This document shows positions 1 to 9,088 of a stretch of DNA of 64,000 nt, one piece after another (the first letter of the stretch is position 1; every line of letters starts with the position of its first letter). The position numbers and the translations under genes were made by a program. The notes beneath the pieces were generated by a model. That model worked only from the letters and a program-made list of their open reading frames with translations, had not been told where the DNA came from and ran no database searches. The DNA lies in contig DAOUTG010000003.1 in NCBI GenBank assembly GCA_030626845.1, positions 1-64,000 on the forward strand. Direction: 5' to 3'. This DNA is from Methylococcaceae bacterium (GTDB lineage Bacteria; Pseudomonadota; Gammaproteobacteria; Methylococcales; Methylomonadaceae).

Positions 1-338
1 ACGTTGATAAATCTAAAAATCTCACTGGTTTTTGTGATTTTATTATGAGTCAATCTAGTGAGCAGTTTTACATGAGTCGCCCTATTATTAGCGTGGTTGA
101 GGCAAAAAATGAGTCGATTAATAGCGGCTTGGGACAATGTATTGCTGAGATGTATGCTTCGAGTTTATTTAATGATAATGAAGGCACACATTTATCGGTT
201 ATTTATGGTGCGGTTACGACGGGAAGTACATGGCGATTTTTGCGCTATGAAAATAAGAAGGCTTATATTGATTTACCCGAATATTATATTGCTGATGTGA
301 CTAAAATTATGGGAATTTTAGTGTCGATGATGAAATAG
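1..338 (+). CDS. PD-(D/E)XK nuclease-like protein, 5' end outside window
   Basis: The reading frame is open from base 3, so the gene enters from the left and only about 111 C-terminal residues are visible. The first in-frame ATG at 45 is internal. The visible part carries a CDF...VEAKN...GQC pattern, which resembles the D, ExK and trailing Q of PD-(D/E)XK nuclease-fold proteins. It aligns by eye along its whole length with the C-terminal half of the minus-strand protein at 23104-23703: both have CDFI, an EAKN motif, VTTGS-W-F and EYYI. Its function and substrate are unknown, and nuclease activity is inferred from the motif only. Genes for DUF4160/DUF2442 and toxin-antitoxin proteins follow, so this end of the window looks accessory. 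Confidence 0.6.
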   Translation, partial: VDKSKNLTGFCDFIMSQSSEQFYMSRPIISVVEAKNESINSGLGQCIAEMYASSLFNDNEGTHLSVIYGAVTTGSTWRFLRYENKKAYIDLPEYYIADVTKIMGILVSMMK

Positions 339-427
339 TATTTTATGTAAAAGAAATGATGCCATAAATTATTTGTAACTTAAATTCACGAAGTGTCTTT
401 GATGATTTTAATAGAAAAGGAAGTAAT

Positions 428-697
428 ATGCCCAGTATTTCAATGTTTTACGGTCTGATTGTTTATATGTATTTTATGGATAATAAACAACACAAACTTC
501 CGCATATTCATGTGAAATATCAAGATGATGAAGTTGTGCTTTCGATTCCAGAGGGTGATGTTTTGGATGGTAGCATTCCAAAGTCTAAAATGAAATTATT
601 GCAAGCTTGGGTTGAATTACATAAAGATGAATTGATGGCCGATTGGGAGCTTGCCGTTTCAGGTGAGCATCCTTACAAAATTAAACCGCTAAGTTAA
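428..697 (+). CDS. DUF4160 family protein
   Basis: An 89-residue protein with the DUF4160 pattern: MPSISMFYGLIVYMY near the start, a HKLPHIHVKY core, then a D-G-S-I-P-K segment and a LLQAWVELHKDEL helix. DUF4160 proteins are short, have no established biochemical role, and are usually encoded next to a DUF2442 protein, as here: the next gene starts 4 bp downstream. A ribosome site (AAGGAAG) lies just before the ATG. Such pairs are often suspected to be toxin-antitoxin-like, but nothing in this sequence proves that. Confidence 0.75.
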   Translation: MPSISMFYGLIVYMYFMDNKQHKLPHIHVKYQDDEVVLSIPEGDVLDGSIPKSKMKLLQAWVELHKDELMADWELAVSGEHPYKIKPLS

Positions 698-701
698 TAT
701 T

Positions 702-1520
702 ATGAATCCACGCGTTAAATCCGTAAAACCTCTCTGTGATTACCAGTTACTTTTAGAGTTTACTAACGATGAAGTTGGAATTTATGATTGTAAATATTTG
801 CTTGATTTTGGTGTTTTTAAAGAATTACAGGATGTAAATTATTTTAAACAAGTCAGTATTGTTGGTGATACAGTTACTTGGATAAATGACCAAGATATTT
901 GTCCTGATACGCTTTATTTGGAGTCTGAAAAAATGGATGAAATTACCGCTATTTGGTTCAATTTGATGATCGACATTAATAACGATGATGAGTTATGTTC
1001 ATCTGAATTAGCACTTGTTTTTCATTTTGCGTGGCGATTAAAAATGAAATATCAAACAAGAATAAAAAAAATAGATTTTGAAAAAACATTTGCTAATAAT
1101 AAAAAGCTAGATTTATATGTTGAGTTAGATAATAAAAAAATCGGTTTTGAAATTAAGTTCCCAAAAAATTCTAATAATGGAACACCTGATACTGGAGGTC
1201 GCAAAAAAATAATTAATGATATTAAGAGACTTTGTTGGCTAAAAGAAAACAATAAAATAGAGAGGGGATATTTTTTGTGTGCTACAAATTCACTACCTTT
1301 TGTAAATAAAGGAAATAAACCTGATCTTTTTGAAACTTATCAAGGAAGTAGTTATAAAAAAGGTAATAGTTTTCCAGAGTATGAAAAAAGTAGTGTTGAA
1401 CTAGAAATAATACCTTATGATTTTGGGTTTTATTGGAATGATATTTCGCATAATGGTACAAAATATATACTGTCTTCAAAAAATATAAAATATGCTTGGC
1501 TAACCCCGATTATTATTTAG
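702..1520 (+). CDS. DUF2442 domain fused to a PD-(D/E)XK-like domain
   Basis: This 272-residue protein has two parts. Residues 1 to about 75 match the DUF2442 pattern (VKSVKPLCDYQLLLEFTN, then Y-D...LL, ending DTLYLES). Stand-alone DUF2442 proteins usually stop near there. The remaining 190 residues are an extra domain with LDLYVEL around D137 and FEIKFPK with E150-x-K152, a spacing that suggests a PD-(D/E)XK nuclease core. The reading frame is continuous with no stop or obvious internal restart. The gene is 4 bp after the DUF4160 gene and probably co-transcribed with it. The extension is very A/T rich, like much of this accessory stretch. The nuclease reading is inference. Confidence 0.6.
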   Translation: MNPRVKSVKPLCDYQLLLEFTNDEVGIYDCKYLLDFGVFKELQDVNYFKQVSIVGDTVTWINDQDICPDTLYLESEKMDEITAIWFNLMIDINNDDELCSSELALVFHFAWRLKMKYQTRIKKIDFEKTFANNKKLDLYVELDNKKIGFEIKFPKNSNNGTPDTGGRKKIINDIKRLCWLKENNKIERGYFLCATNSLPFVNKGNKPDLFETYQGSSYKKGNSFPEYEKSSVELEIIPYDFGFYWNDISHNGTKYILSSKNIKYAWLTPIII

Positions 1521-1613
1521 ATATTAAAACTTTTGATTCCCAAAATAACAACTAGGCTTTTTCGATTCCAACATTTTGTGTGGAAACCCATATCAAACGA
1601 ATAAGGAGAATTT

Positions 1614-1826
1614 ATGCTTGAATCAACAAAGCTTCATCAACAGGCAAGTCAGTTACCTCCTTTGGAAAAATTACGCCTTGCTGAATTATTACTTACTGAT
1701 TTAGATAAACCAGACCCTGAAATAACTGAAATTTGGAAAGAAGAAGCTCAAAAAAGATGGCAGGCTTATAAGAATGGTGAGTTAAAAACGACATCCTACG
1801 AATCTGTCATGAAAAAATACCGATGA
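1614..1826 (+). CDS. Addiction-module antitoxin (TIGR02574-type)
   Basis: A 70-residue protein with the layout of the unstable-antitoxin family TIGR02574/PF09720. A helix contains LPPLEKLRLAELLLTDLD. It is followed by a P-D-P-E-I...W..E..KR...Y..GE segment and a short C-terminal tail. It is preceded by AAGGAG, a good ribosome site. The stop overlaps the start of the toxin gene by 4 bases (ATGA), the usual translational coupling for a type II toxin-antitoxin pair. The antitoxin would bind and neutralise the RelE/ParE-type protein encoded next and probably repress its own promoter. Confidence 0.85.
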   Translation: MLESTKLHQQASQLPPLEKLRLAELLLTDLDKPDPEITEIWKEEAQKRWQAYKNGELKTTSYESVMKKYR

Positions 1827-2116
1827 ATATTCGTTTTTTAAATGCGGCTCAAGTGGAATTAGATGACGCTTTTGATTGGTATGAAAACCAAAAGCAATCG
1901 TTAGGACTTGAATTTTTAGATGAATTTGATAGTGCTGTCCAAAGGATCGTTAACTATCCAGAGTTACATTTGCAAATAGATGAAAATATTCACCGTTGTT
2001 TATTTAAACGATTTCCTTATTCGGTTATTTACGGCATTGATGTTGAAAATATTGTCATTATTGCTATTGCACATCAACATCGAAAACCTGATTATTGGCA
2101 AAATAGACTTAATTAA
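1823..2116 (+). CDS. RelE/ParE-type toxin
   Basis: A 97-residue protein with the RelE/ParE fold signature: an N-terminal strand IRFLNAAQVELDDAFDWYE, a long helix, then R..L..FPYSVIYGID, and a C-terminal IVIIAIAHQHRKPDYW strand with the HxxRxPxYW ending typical of the family. Family members are either mRNA interferases or gyrase poisons. The sequence does not tell which applies here. It overlaps its antitoxin by 4 bases. hisI begins 3 bases after its stop codon, so the toxin-antitoxin module and hisI probably share a transcript. Confidence 0.85.
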   Translation: MNIRFLNAAQVELDDAFDWYENQKQSLGLEFLDEFDSAVQRIVNYPELHLQIDENIHRCLFKRFPYSVIYGIDVENIVIIAIAHQHRKPDYWQNRLN

Positions 2117-2119
2117 AAT

Positions 2120-2509
2120 ATGAATAATATAACTTGGCTAGATGAAATCCGTTGGACAAAAGATGGCTTAGTCCCTGTAATTGCACAACAAACAGGTACA
2201 GGCAGAGTAGTAATGTTTGCTTGGATGAATCGAGAATCGTTAGCGTTAACGGTTGAAAAAGGTTATGCGGTTTATTGGTCTCGTTCACGCAATCGCTTAT
2301 GGCGTAAAGGTGAGGAATCAGGGCATCAACAAAAGGTTATCAGTATTCAGCTTGATTGTGATGAAGATGTTATTTTATTGGAAGTTGAACAACAAGGTGG
2401 CATTGCGTGTCATACAGGACGTAAAAGTTGTTTTTATCGTCAGTTGATTGAGGGTGAATGGAAAGCGGTTGAAGCTGTTTTAAAAGATCCTTCGACTATT
2501 TATAAATAG
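2120..2509 (+). CDS. hisI: Phosphoribosyl-AMP cyclohydrolase HisI
   Basis: This enzyme hydrolyses phosphoribosyl-AMP in the third step of histidine synthesis. The 129-residue protein shows the family blocks: LVPVIAQ near the start, [28 protein letters not shown], then the metal-binding [10 protein letters not shown] and [14 protein letters not shown] with the conserved cysteines. The length is normal for a stand-alone HisI. It normally sits beside hisE, the previous step, in related bacteria. Here a toxin-antitoxin pair lies immediately upstream and two unrelated genes separate it from hisE at 4081. Confidence 0.95.
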   Translation: MNNITWLDEIRWTKDGLVPVIAQQTGTGRVVMFAWMNRESLALTVEKGYAVYWSRSRNRLWRKGEESGHQQKVISIQLDCDEDVILLEVEQQGGIACHTGRKSCFYRQLIEGEWKAVEAVLKDPSTIYK

Positions 2510-2512
2510 TTA

Positions 2513-3232
2513 ATGCTGAGTTTAGATGAGATATTAGGGGTTGCTAATCAAGGAATGACAAAACCTTTTTTATGCAAAGGTTCAGATGGAAAAATTTATT
2601 ATGCTAAAGGTAAGGGTGCAACACCTTCGGGTTTAATTAAAGAATGGATGGCGGCTAATTTAGCTCAAGCTTTTGGCTTGCCAATCCCCACATTTCATAT
2701 TGCCTATATTGATTCTCAACTCGTAAACTATTTTGGTGATGATGCTATTGATAACTTAGGTGCAGGTGAAGTTTTTGTTTCACAGCAAGTAGAATCCGCT
2801 AGTGAATTTAGATACTCGATGCTAAATAAAGTAGCAGTGGAGCTTCAACGAGATATTTTAATTTTTGATTTGTGGATAGAAAATGCAGACCGAACGCTCA
2901 GTGAAATATCTGGAAACCCTAATTTACTGTGGGGAAAATCAACAAACCAACTTTACATTATCGATCATAACTTAGCCTTTGATAATGATTTTAGCTTACA
3001 AGGTTCTTGGGACTTACATCCATTTGTAAAAAATATCCAATTAGATATTCAGGAACGAGAGGAATTAGAAGAAAGATTAATAAAAAGTTTACACGGTTGG
3101 TCGCGATGGTGGAATCAGATTCCCGATGAATGGAAACAACAAAATAAAGACTCCATGATTTTTGATGAAAACCGAACATTAGAACGACTTAAAGCAGAAT
3201 CTCAGGGTGATATTTGGTCAAAGCTATTATGA
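2513..3232 (+). CDS. HipA-like kinase (HipA_2 family)
   Basis: This 239-residue protein resembles the compact HipA-like kinases paired with DUF3037 proteins. Visible parts are a glycine/lysine-rich N-terminal nucleotide site (YYAKGKGATPSGLIKEW), a DLWIENADRT motif with N124 and D126 in the catalytic-loop position, and YIIDHNLAFD with D151 in the metal-binding position. HipA of E. coli phosphorylates glutamyl-tRNA synthetase; the substrate of this smaller branch is not known. It starts 3 bp after hisI and overlaps the DUF3037 gene by 4 bases, so all three are likely translated from one message. No HipB-like DNA-binding partner is visible. Confidence 0.75.
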   Translation: MLSLDEILGVANQGMTKPFLCKGSDGKIYYAKGKGATPSGLIKEWMAANLAQAFGLPIPTFHIAYIDSQLVNYFGDDAIDNLGAGEVFVSQQVESASEFRYSMLNKVAVELQRDILIFDLWIENADRTLSEISGNPNLLWGKSTNQLYIIDHNLAFDNDFSLQGSWDLHPFVKNIQLDIQEREELEERLIKSLHGWSRWWNQIPDEWKQQNKDSMIFDENRTLERLKAESQGDIWSKLL

Positions 3233-4044
3233 ATAAAAAAATTTGTCAATACAGTATTATTCGCTTTCAACCTTTTGTTGAAACAGAAGAATTTGCCAAT
3301 ATAGGCATCGTCCTTTATTTGCCTGAAACAAAGGAATTACATTTTAAATTATTATCAGCTAAAGAGCATGAACGCATTACGCATTTTTTTAAACCATTAA
3401 AAAAAGATATTTTTACTAGCACTATTCAAATTATTCATGCTGAATTAGAGCGTATTCAAACGTTACTGACAAAGCCTAAATCAATAAAAATAGATTTTTA
3501 CGAAGACCTTATTCGTCCACGTGAGGACATTATTCAATACAGTAAAAATCGAGCTTTATTTAGTACTAATATAGCAAAAACAGTTAATGATTTATTTGGA
3601 GATTATGTAAAACTTAATTCTGCGCATAAAGAAGGTTATGAACAAAAAATGCAAAAAAAAATTCAAGGCTTATTATCTGATTTAGAGTTGAAAGGATGTT
3701 TCAAAAAAGCTTCTCTAGGTGAAAAAAGTAAATATAACGTAAACTTTCCTTTTGTCAGTAATAATCATCAGGCTGTCATTAAGCCAATTCATTTTAAACA
3801 TTCGGATTCAAATAAATTAATAGAACATGGTTTAGGTTGGTTGATGAAAATTCAACAATTAAAGCGTTATAATTTTATTCAGCCTGATAATGTTTTATTT
3901 GCTTACAGTCCACCTGAAAATAAACAAGGTGTTTTATTTGATGCATTTAGAGATATTAAAGTTCAGATAGAGGATTTCGGGATTGTAACAACTGACATTA
4001 ATGATTCTAAAAATATAACTGACTTTGTTCGTCACTATATTTAA
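3229..4044 (+). CDS. DUF3037 family protein
   Basis: A 271-residue protein with the DUF3037 opening CQYSIIRFQPFVETEEFANIGIVLY. The ATG at 3229 is preferred over the upstream in-frame ATG at 3214. It gives the usual family N-terminus and overlaps the HipA-like stop as ATGA, typical of coupled translation. DUF3037 proteins are commonly encoded next to HipA_2-type kinases, so the two probably act together, but no activity is established. The middle of the protein is rich in lysine and glutamate. The pair sits between hisI and hisE. Confidence 0.75.
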   Translation: MNKKICQYSIIRFQPFVETEEFANIGIVLYLPETKELHFKLLSAKEHERITHFFKPLKKDIFTSTIQIIHAELERIQTLLTKPKSIKIDFYEDLIRPREDIIQYSKNRALFSTNIAKTVNDLFGDYVKLNSAHKEGYEQKMQKKIQGLLSDLELKGCFKKASLGEKSKYNVNFPFVSNNHQAVIKPIHFKHSDSNKLIEHGLGWLMKIQQLKRYNFIQPDNVLFAYSPPENKQGVLFDAFRDIKVQIEDFGIVTTDINDSKNITDFVRHYI

Positions 4045-4080
4045 TAAATTTATGATACTAAATTAATCAATATATATTAC

Positions 4081-4398
4081 ATGAATAATACCTTAAACCA
4101 ACTTGCCGAAGTTTTAGAACAGCGCAAACAACAACCCGCTGATAAATCCTATGTCGCCAGTCTTTATAATAAGGGCTTAGATACGATTTTAAAAAAAATA
4201 GGCGAAGAAGCCACTGAAACCGTGATTGCGGCAAAAGATGGCGATAAACAACAAATTATTTATGAAACCGCCGATTTATGGTTTCATTGCATGGTGCTAT
4301 TAGCACAACAAGACCTGCATCCTGATGATGTGCTTAACGAGTTACAACGCCGTTTCGGATTATCAGGCTTAGAAGAAAAATCCCAACGGTCTAACTAA
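4081..4398 (+). CDS. hisE: Phosphoribosyl-ATP pyrophosphatase HisE
   Basis: HisE removes pyrophosphate from phosphoribosyl-ATP in the second step of histidine synthesis. The 105 residues contain the all-alpha MazG-like signature: [24 protein letters not shown], then [18 protein letters not shown] with the acidic metal-binding side chains. Length and start are normal. tatA starts 15 bp downstream, the hisE-tatABC order common in gammaproteobacteria. Its usual left-hand neighbour hisI is displaced by about 1.6 kb. Confidence 0.95.
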   Translation: MNNTLNQLAEVLEQRKQQPADKSYVASLYNKGLDTILKKIGEEATETVIAAKDGDKQQIIYETADLWFHCMVLLAQQDLHPDDVLNELQRRFGLSGLEEKSQRSN

Positions 4399-4413
4399 AA
4401 GAGGAGTAACAAC

Positions 4414-4632
4414 ATGGGAATGAGTCCTGTACAATTATTAATTATTTTAGCCATTGTCGTCGTACTCTTTGGTACTAAACGTTTGCGTAATTTAGGAACA
4501 GATTTAGGAGGGGCAATTAAAGGCTTTCGCTCTTCAATGAAAGACGGTGAAGCAAATGGCAACATTACCGAAGAAGACGATAATATTATTGATGGAAACG
4601 TTGAATCTAAATCAAAAGAAAAAATTAAATAA
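4414..4632 (+). CDS. tatA: Sec-independent translocase subunit TatA
   Basis: A 72-residue TatA with one N-terminal membrane helix ([18 protein letters not shown], containing the FG hinge), an amphipathic helix ([19 protein letters not shown]) and a charged tail. TatA oligomers form the transient pore for folded, twin-arginine substrates. It has a strong ribosome site (GAGGAG) and heads tatA-tatB-tatC. It is distinguished from TatB by its short length and position. Confidence 0.95.
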   Translation: MGMSPVQLLIILAIVVVLFGTKRLRNLGTDLGGAIKGFRSSMKDGEANGNITEEDDNIIDGNVESKSKEKIK

Positions 4633-4640
4633 CACGACCT

Positions 4641-4940
4641 ATGTTTGATATTGGATTTTGGGAATTATGTTTAGTTGGGTTGGTGAGCTTATTAGTCATC
4701 GGCCCTGAACGCTTACCTAAAGCGGCGCGAATTGCTGGGTTTTGGGTGGGTAAGGCGCGTCATACGATTGATGCGGTTAAAATTGAGATTAATCAAGAAT
4801 TACACGCGGAAGAAATGCGCCAAATTGTTGAAGAACAAAAAGCAGAGATGCAAAACTTTCAATCTATTATGGATGAAACGCATGAGGCAACGGAGATGGC
4901 TAAAGATGAACTCATTAATTTAGATAAAAAGTCTTTATGA
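4641..4940 (+). CDS. tatB: Sec-independent translocase subunit TatB
   Basis: A 99-residue TatB starting MFDIGFWELCLVGLVSLLVIGPERLP, the canonical membrane helix with the GPERLP hinge, followed by a long amphipathic and coiled-coil-prone segment rich in E, K and Q. TatB works with TatC as the signal-peptide receptor. Its stop overlaps the tatC start by 4 bases. It is shorter than E. coli TatB because the disordered tail is reduced. Confidence 0.95.
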   Translation: MFDIGFWELCLVGLVSLLVIGPERLPKAARIAGFWVGKARHTIDAVKIEINQELHAEEMRQIVEEQKAEMQNFQSIMDETHEATEMAKDELINLDKKSL

Positions 4941-5749
4941 ATCAGGAAAGTCACTCAGAACAACCGTTTATTTCACACCTTATTGAACTACGCAATCGTT
5001 TATTAAAAATTGTTTTAAGTGTTTTATGTGTTTTTTTAGGGTTAGCATCGTATGCCAATGAAATTTATACACTATTATCCGTGCCATTATTACAACATTT
5101 GCCTGAAAATAGTACGATGATTGCGATTGATGTTGCCTCGCCTTTTTTTACCCCCTTCAAACTCACCTTAGTTTTTTCAGCTTTTATCGCTGTTCCCGTA
5201 ATTTTATATCAACTTTGGGCATTTGTCGCCCCAGGTTTATATAAACACGAACGTAAAATGATTTTCCCTTTATTAGTCGCCAGTACGTTATTATTTTATT
5301 TAGGAATAGCCTTTGCCTATTTTGTGGTTTTTCCGTTAGTTTTTGGTTTTTTAACCGCTGCTGCGCCTCAAAATGTCGCTATTATGACCGATATTAGTAA
5401 ATATCTTGATTTTGTCTTAACGATATTTTTCGCATTTGGCATTACTTTTGAAGTTCCTATTTTTACTATTGTCTTGGTGTGGACAGGGTTAACGACTCCG
5501 AAAAGTTTAGCTGAAAAACGCCCTTATATTATTGTAGCAGCTTTTATAATTGGTATGTTTTTAACCCCACCTGATGCGATTTCTCAAACCTTATTAGCCG
5601 TACCCATTTGGTTATTATTTGAAACAGGGTTATTATTTTCTCGGTTTTTTATTCCTAAATCGCGTTATCAAACAGAAGTTGACGATGTTGAATTAGAAGA
5701 TGAATTTGATGAAATTGAACATCAAGAAGATGCTAAAATTCCCCATTAA
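4937..5749 (+). CDS. tatC: Twin-arginine translocase subunit TatC
   Basis: A 270-residue polytopic membrane protein with about six transmembrane helices. It shows the TatC marks: an N-terminal FISHLIELRNRLLK cytoplasmic segment, FVAPGLYKHERK after the second helix, and ...FGITFEVPIF in the central region. It recognises the RR signal peptide with TatB. The C-terminal tail is unusually acidic (VDDVELEDEFDEIEHQED). Start at the ATGA overlap with tatB. The three tat genes form one operon behind hisE. Confidence 0.95.
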   Translation: MNQESHSEQPFISHLIELRNRLLKIVLSVLCVFLGLASYANEIYTLLSVPLLQHLPENSTMIAIDVASPFFTPFKLTLVFSAFIAVPVILYQLWAFVAPGLYKHERKMIFPLLVASTLLFYLGIAFAYFVVFPLVFGFLTAAAPQNVAIMTDISKYLDFVLTIFFAFGITFEVPIFTIVLVWTGLTTPKSLAEKRPYIIVAAFIIGMFLTPPDAISQTLLAVPIWLLFETGLLFSRFFIPKSRYQTEVDDVELEDEFDEIEHQEDAKIPH

Positions 5750-5781
5750 TAGAGACTAAAATTAAGGTGAAATATAAAAAT

Positions 5782-6447
5782 ATGAAACAAGGGTTTTTTA
5801 TTACAGGTACAGATACTGGTGTCGGTAAAACTTGGGCAACGGTTGCATTAATAAATTATTTTAAAATGCGCGGAAAAATAGTTGTCGGCATGAAGCCTAT
5901 TGCCTCAGGATGTAAAGAAATTAACGGTATCTTGAAAAATGAAGATGCCTTGTTATTACAAAAACATGCCTCGGTCGCATTAGATTATCAACAAATTAAT
6001 TTCTATAGCTTTTTAGAACCTGTGTCTCCTCATCTTGCTGCAAATAATGAATGTGTTGATATAGATAAAATTGTTAAGAATTTTAACTGTCTGAAAAGGC
6101 AAGCAGATATTGTTTTAGTTGAAGGGGTAGGGGGGTGGTTAGTTCCTTTGAATAATCAAGGGGATGATGTTGAAATGCTGGCTAAGAAACTTCAATTACC
6201 TGTTATTATGGTGGTTGGAATTTGTTTAGGATGTATTAATCATGCGCGTTTAACTTATCAAGCTATAAAAGCGAGTGGCGTGGAATGCGCGGGCTGGTTA
6301 GCTATGTCGCTTGATCCTGAGATGTTAAGAATAAATGAAAATATAGAAACAATACAACAGGCTGTCGATATTCCATTATTAGGTATTTTACCTTATTCTA
6401 AAAATGCAGATTTTAAAAAATTAGCCGAACAGATTGTTTTTAGTTAA
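5782..6447 (+). CDS. bioD: Dethiobiotin synthetase BioD
   Basis: BioD closes the ureido ring of dethiobiotin using CO2 and ATP, the next-to-last step of biotin synthesis. The protein has the P-loop FFITGTDTGVGKTW, a KPIASGC substrate loop and VEGVGGWLVPLN. I place the start at the ATG at 5782, which yields the usual family N-terminus and has AAGGTGA upstream. An in-frame GTG at 5767 would add five residues. No other biotin gene is nearby. It is followed by a short hairpin-rich gap and the atp promoter. Confidence 0.92.
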   Translation: MKQGFFITGTDTGVGKTWATVALINYFKMRGKIVVGMKPIASGCKEINGILKNEDALLLQKHASVALDYQQINFYSFLEPVSPHLAANNECVDIDKIVKNFNCLKRQADIVLVEGVGGWLVPLNNQGDDVEMLAKKLQLPVIMVVGICLGCINHARLTYQAIKASGVECAGWLAMSLDPEMLRINENIETIQQAVDIPLLGILPYSKNADFKKLAEQIVFS

Positions 6448-6471
6448 GATTCTAACGAATCACTAAAAACA

Positions 6472-6501
6472 GTTGATTTAATCAACTCTGACCGCTATAA
6501 T
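6472..6501 (+). promoter_or_regulatory. Sigma-70 promoter of the atp operon, overlapping a palindrome
   Basis: TTGATT (6473-6478) and a perfect TATAAT (6496-6501) are separated by exactly 17 bp, and transcription would start near 6508, just before atpI. The -35 box lies inside a perfect 15-base palindrome, GTTGATTTAATCAAC (6472-6486), which could be an operator or a chance dyad. A smaller stem (GATTC...GAATC, 6448-6461) lies just upstream at the bioD end. Confidence 0.7.
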
Positions 6502-6526
6502 TCCTCGTTGTGCAATGGAGAGAGAG

Positions 6527-6892
6527 ATGGCGGCGAAAAGAAAAATTTCGACTGTCAGCAAAATTTTAGGGTTACAAATTATTGTTGTTTTAATGATTTG
6601 CTTAGGTTTTTATATAGTAGGTGGACGCTCTACCGTATTATCTCCTTTTTTAGGCGGCATTGTTGCTTTCTTACCGAATCTTTATCTTGCACTACGGATG
6701 GCTCGAGTGACAGGGCAGGATGCTCAAAAAATTGTTCGCTCTTTTTATGCTGGAGAGTCTGGAAAACTAATTTTAACAGCGATGCTGTTTTTTATGATTT
6801 TCCAGATTCCAACTATAGAATTATTACCGCTGTTGACAGCTTATGTCGCAGCCCTATCAGTTTTTTGGTTCGCGCTTATATTTCGCGACTAA
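6527..6892 (+). CDS. atpI: ATP synthase subunit I (AtpI)
   Basis: A 121-residue membrane protein with four hydrophobic helices, first gene of the atp operon. AtpI helps assemble the c-ring or supplies magnesium. It is not part of the mature enzyme. It is recognised by its position, size and a GGRSTVLSPFLGGIVAFLPNLYLALR block with the usual G-G...AFLPN. The ATG at 6527 is preferred over the one at 6515 because GGAG lies 6 bases before it. Confidence 0.88.
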   Translation: MAAKRKISTVSKILGLQIIVVLMICLGFYIVGGRSTVLSPFLGGIVAFLPNLYLALRMARVTGQDAQKIVRSFYAGESGKLILTAMLFFMIFQIPTIELLPLLTAYVAALSVFWFALIFRD

Positions 6893-6905
6893 CTTTTTTA
6901 AGTGA

Positions 6906-8012
<1,107 letters not shown>

Positions 8013-8054
8013 TATTGTATCATCCATACTTTATAATTAATTGAGGAATGCATC

Positions 8055-8528
8055 GTGAGTATCAATGCTACTCTGATCGGTCAGATGATTACGTTTACAC
8101 TTCTGGTATGGTTTACCATGAAGTATATCTGGCCGCCATTAATAGAGGCTTTAGAAGAACGTAGAAAGAAAATTGCTGAGGGATTAGCTGCAGCCGAAAA
8201 AGGTCAAGAAGAAATGGATTTGGCGGAAAAACGTGCCTTAGTCGTTCTGAAACAAGCTAAAGAACAATCATCTGACATTGTCAGTCTTGCCCAAAAACGT
8301 GCTAATAACGTGGTTGAACAATCAAAAGAAAATGCCAAAAAAGAAGGTGATCGAATGATTGAAGCGGCAAAAGCCCAAATTGAGCAAGATTTACAGCAAG
8401 CCAAAGAAGGTTTGCGCCAGGAAGTTGCTACCTTAGCTCTGAGTGCTGCTGAACAGATTTTGAAAAAAGAAATCAATAAAGCAGAACATAAAACCTTAAT
8501 CGCTAAAGTAGCGAGTCAATTAGGGTAG
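8055..8528 (+). CDS. atpF: ATP synthase F0 subunit b
   Basis: A 157-residue peripheral-stalk subunit: one N-terminal membrane helix ([22 protein letters not shown]) followed by a long charged coiled coil. The start is a GTG at 8055 with GAGG about 8 bases before it. The nearby ATG at 8048 is out of frame. This gives the standard M-x-I-N-A-T-L-I-G-Q opening. It dimerises and holds F1 through the delta subunit. Confidence 0.95.
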   Translation: MSINATLIGQMITFTLLVWFTMKYIWPPLIEALEERRKKIAEGLAAAEKGQEEMDLAEKRALVVLKQAKEQSSDIVSLAQKRANNVVEQSKENAKKEGDRMIEAAKAQIEQDLQQAKEGLRQEVATLALSAAEQILKKEINKAEHKTLIAKVASQLG

Positions 8529-8536
8529 AGACACTT

Positions 8537-9070
8537 ATGAGTGAGTTATCAACTTTAGCAAGACCTTATGCCGAAGCCGTTTTTAAACGTGCTTTGGAGA
8601 CAGAAACTACAGCGCAATGGTCAACAACCTTAGGCTTTGTCGCCGCTGTTGTTAATGATATTAAATTTGCAGCCATTATAGATAATCCTAAAGTAAGTGA
8701 TGAGAAATTAATTAGCTTATTATTGGATATTTGTGGGCAGCAAACGACAACAGAAAGTGAAAGCTTTTTAAAACTACTAGTTCAAAATAATCGCTTAATA
8801 CTTGCAGATTCCATTTATAAACTCTATGAGGCTCAAAAGGCTGAAAAAGAAGGTTATATAGATGTTGATGTCAGCACGGCTTATGCTTTCACCAAAGAAG
8901 ATGAAAAAAAATTTTCAGCAACCTTGGGAAAAGAACTTAATAAAGTGGTTCGCTTGACAATTCAAGTTGATAAATCTTTAATCGGTGGTTTTATAGCCAA
9001 AGCAGGTGACTTAGTGATTGACGGTTCTGTCAAAGGTCAACTTCAAATCATGCAAAAAACTCTACAATAA
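8537..9070 (+). CDS. atpH: ATP synthase F1 subunit delta
   Basis: A 177-residue stalk protein that joins subunit b to the top of F1. It opens with LARPYAEAVFKRAL and has the C-terminal block VDKSLIGGFIAKAGDLVIDGSVKGQL, both hallmarks of the OSCP/delta family. It starts 8 bp after atpF and precedes atpA by 18 bp. Confidence 0.96.
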   Translation: MSELSTLARPYAEAVFKRALETETTAQWSTTLGFVAAVVNDIKFAAIIDNPKVSDEKLISLLLDICGQQTTTESESFLKLLVQNNRLILADSIYKLYEAQKAEKEGYIDVDVSTAYAFTKEDEKKFSATLGKELNKVVRLTIQVDKSLIGGFIAKAGDLVIDGSVKGQLQIMQKTLQ

Positions 9071-9088
9071 AGTAGTGAGAAAAACAAA

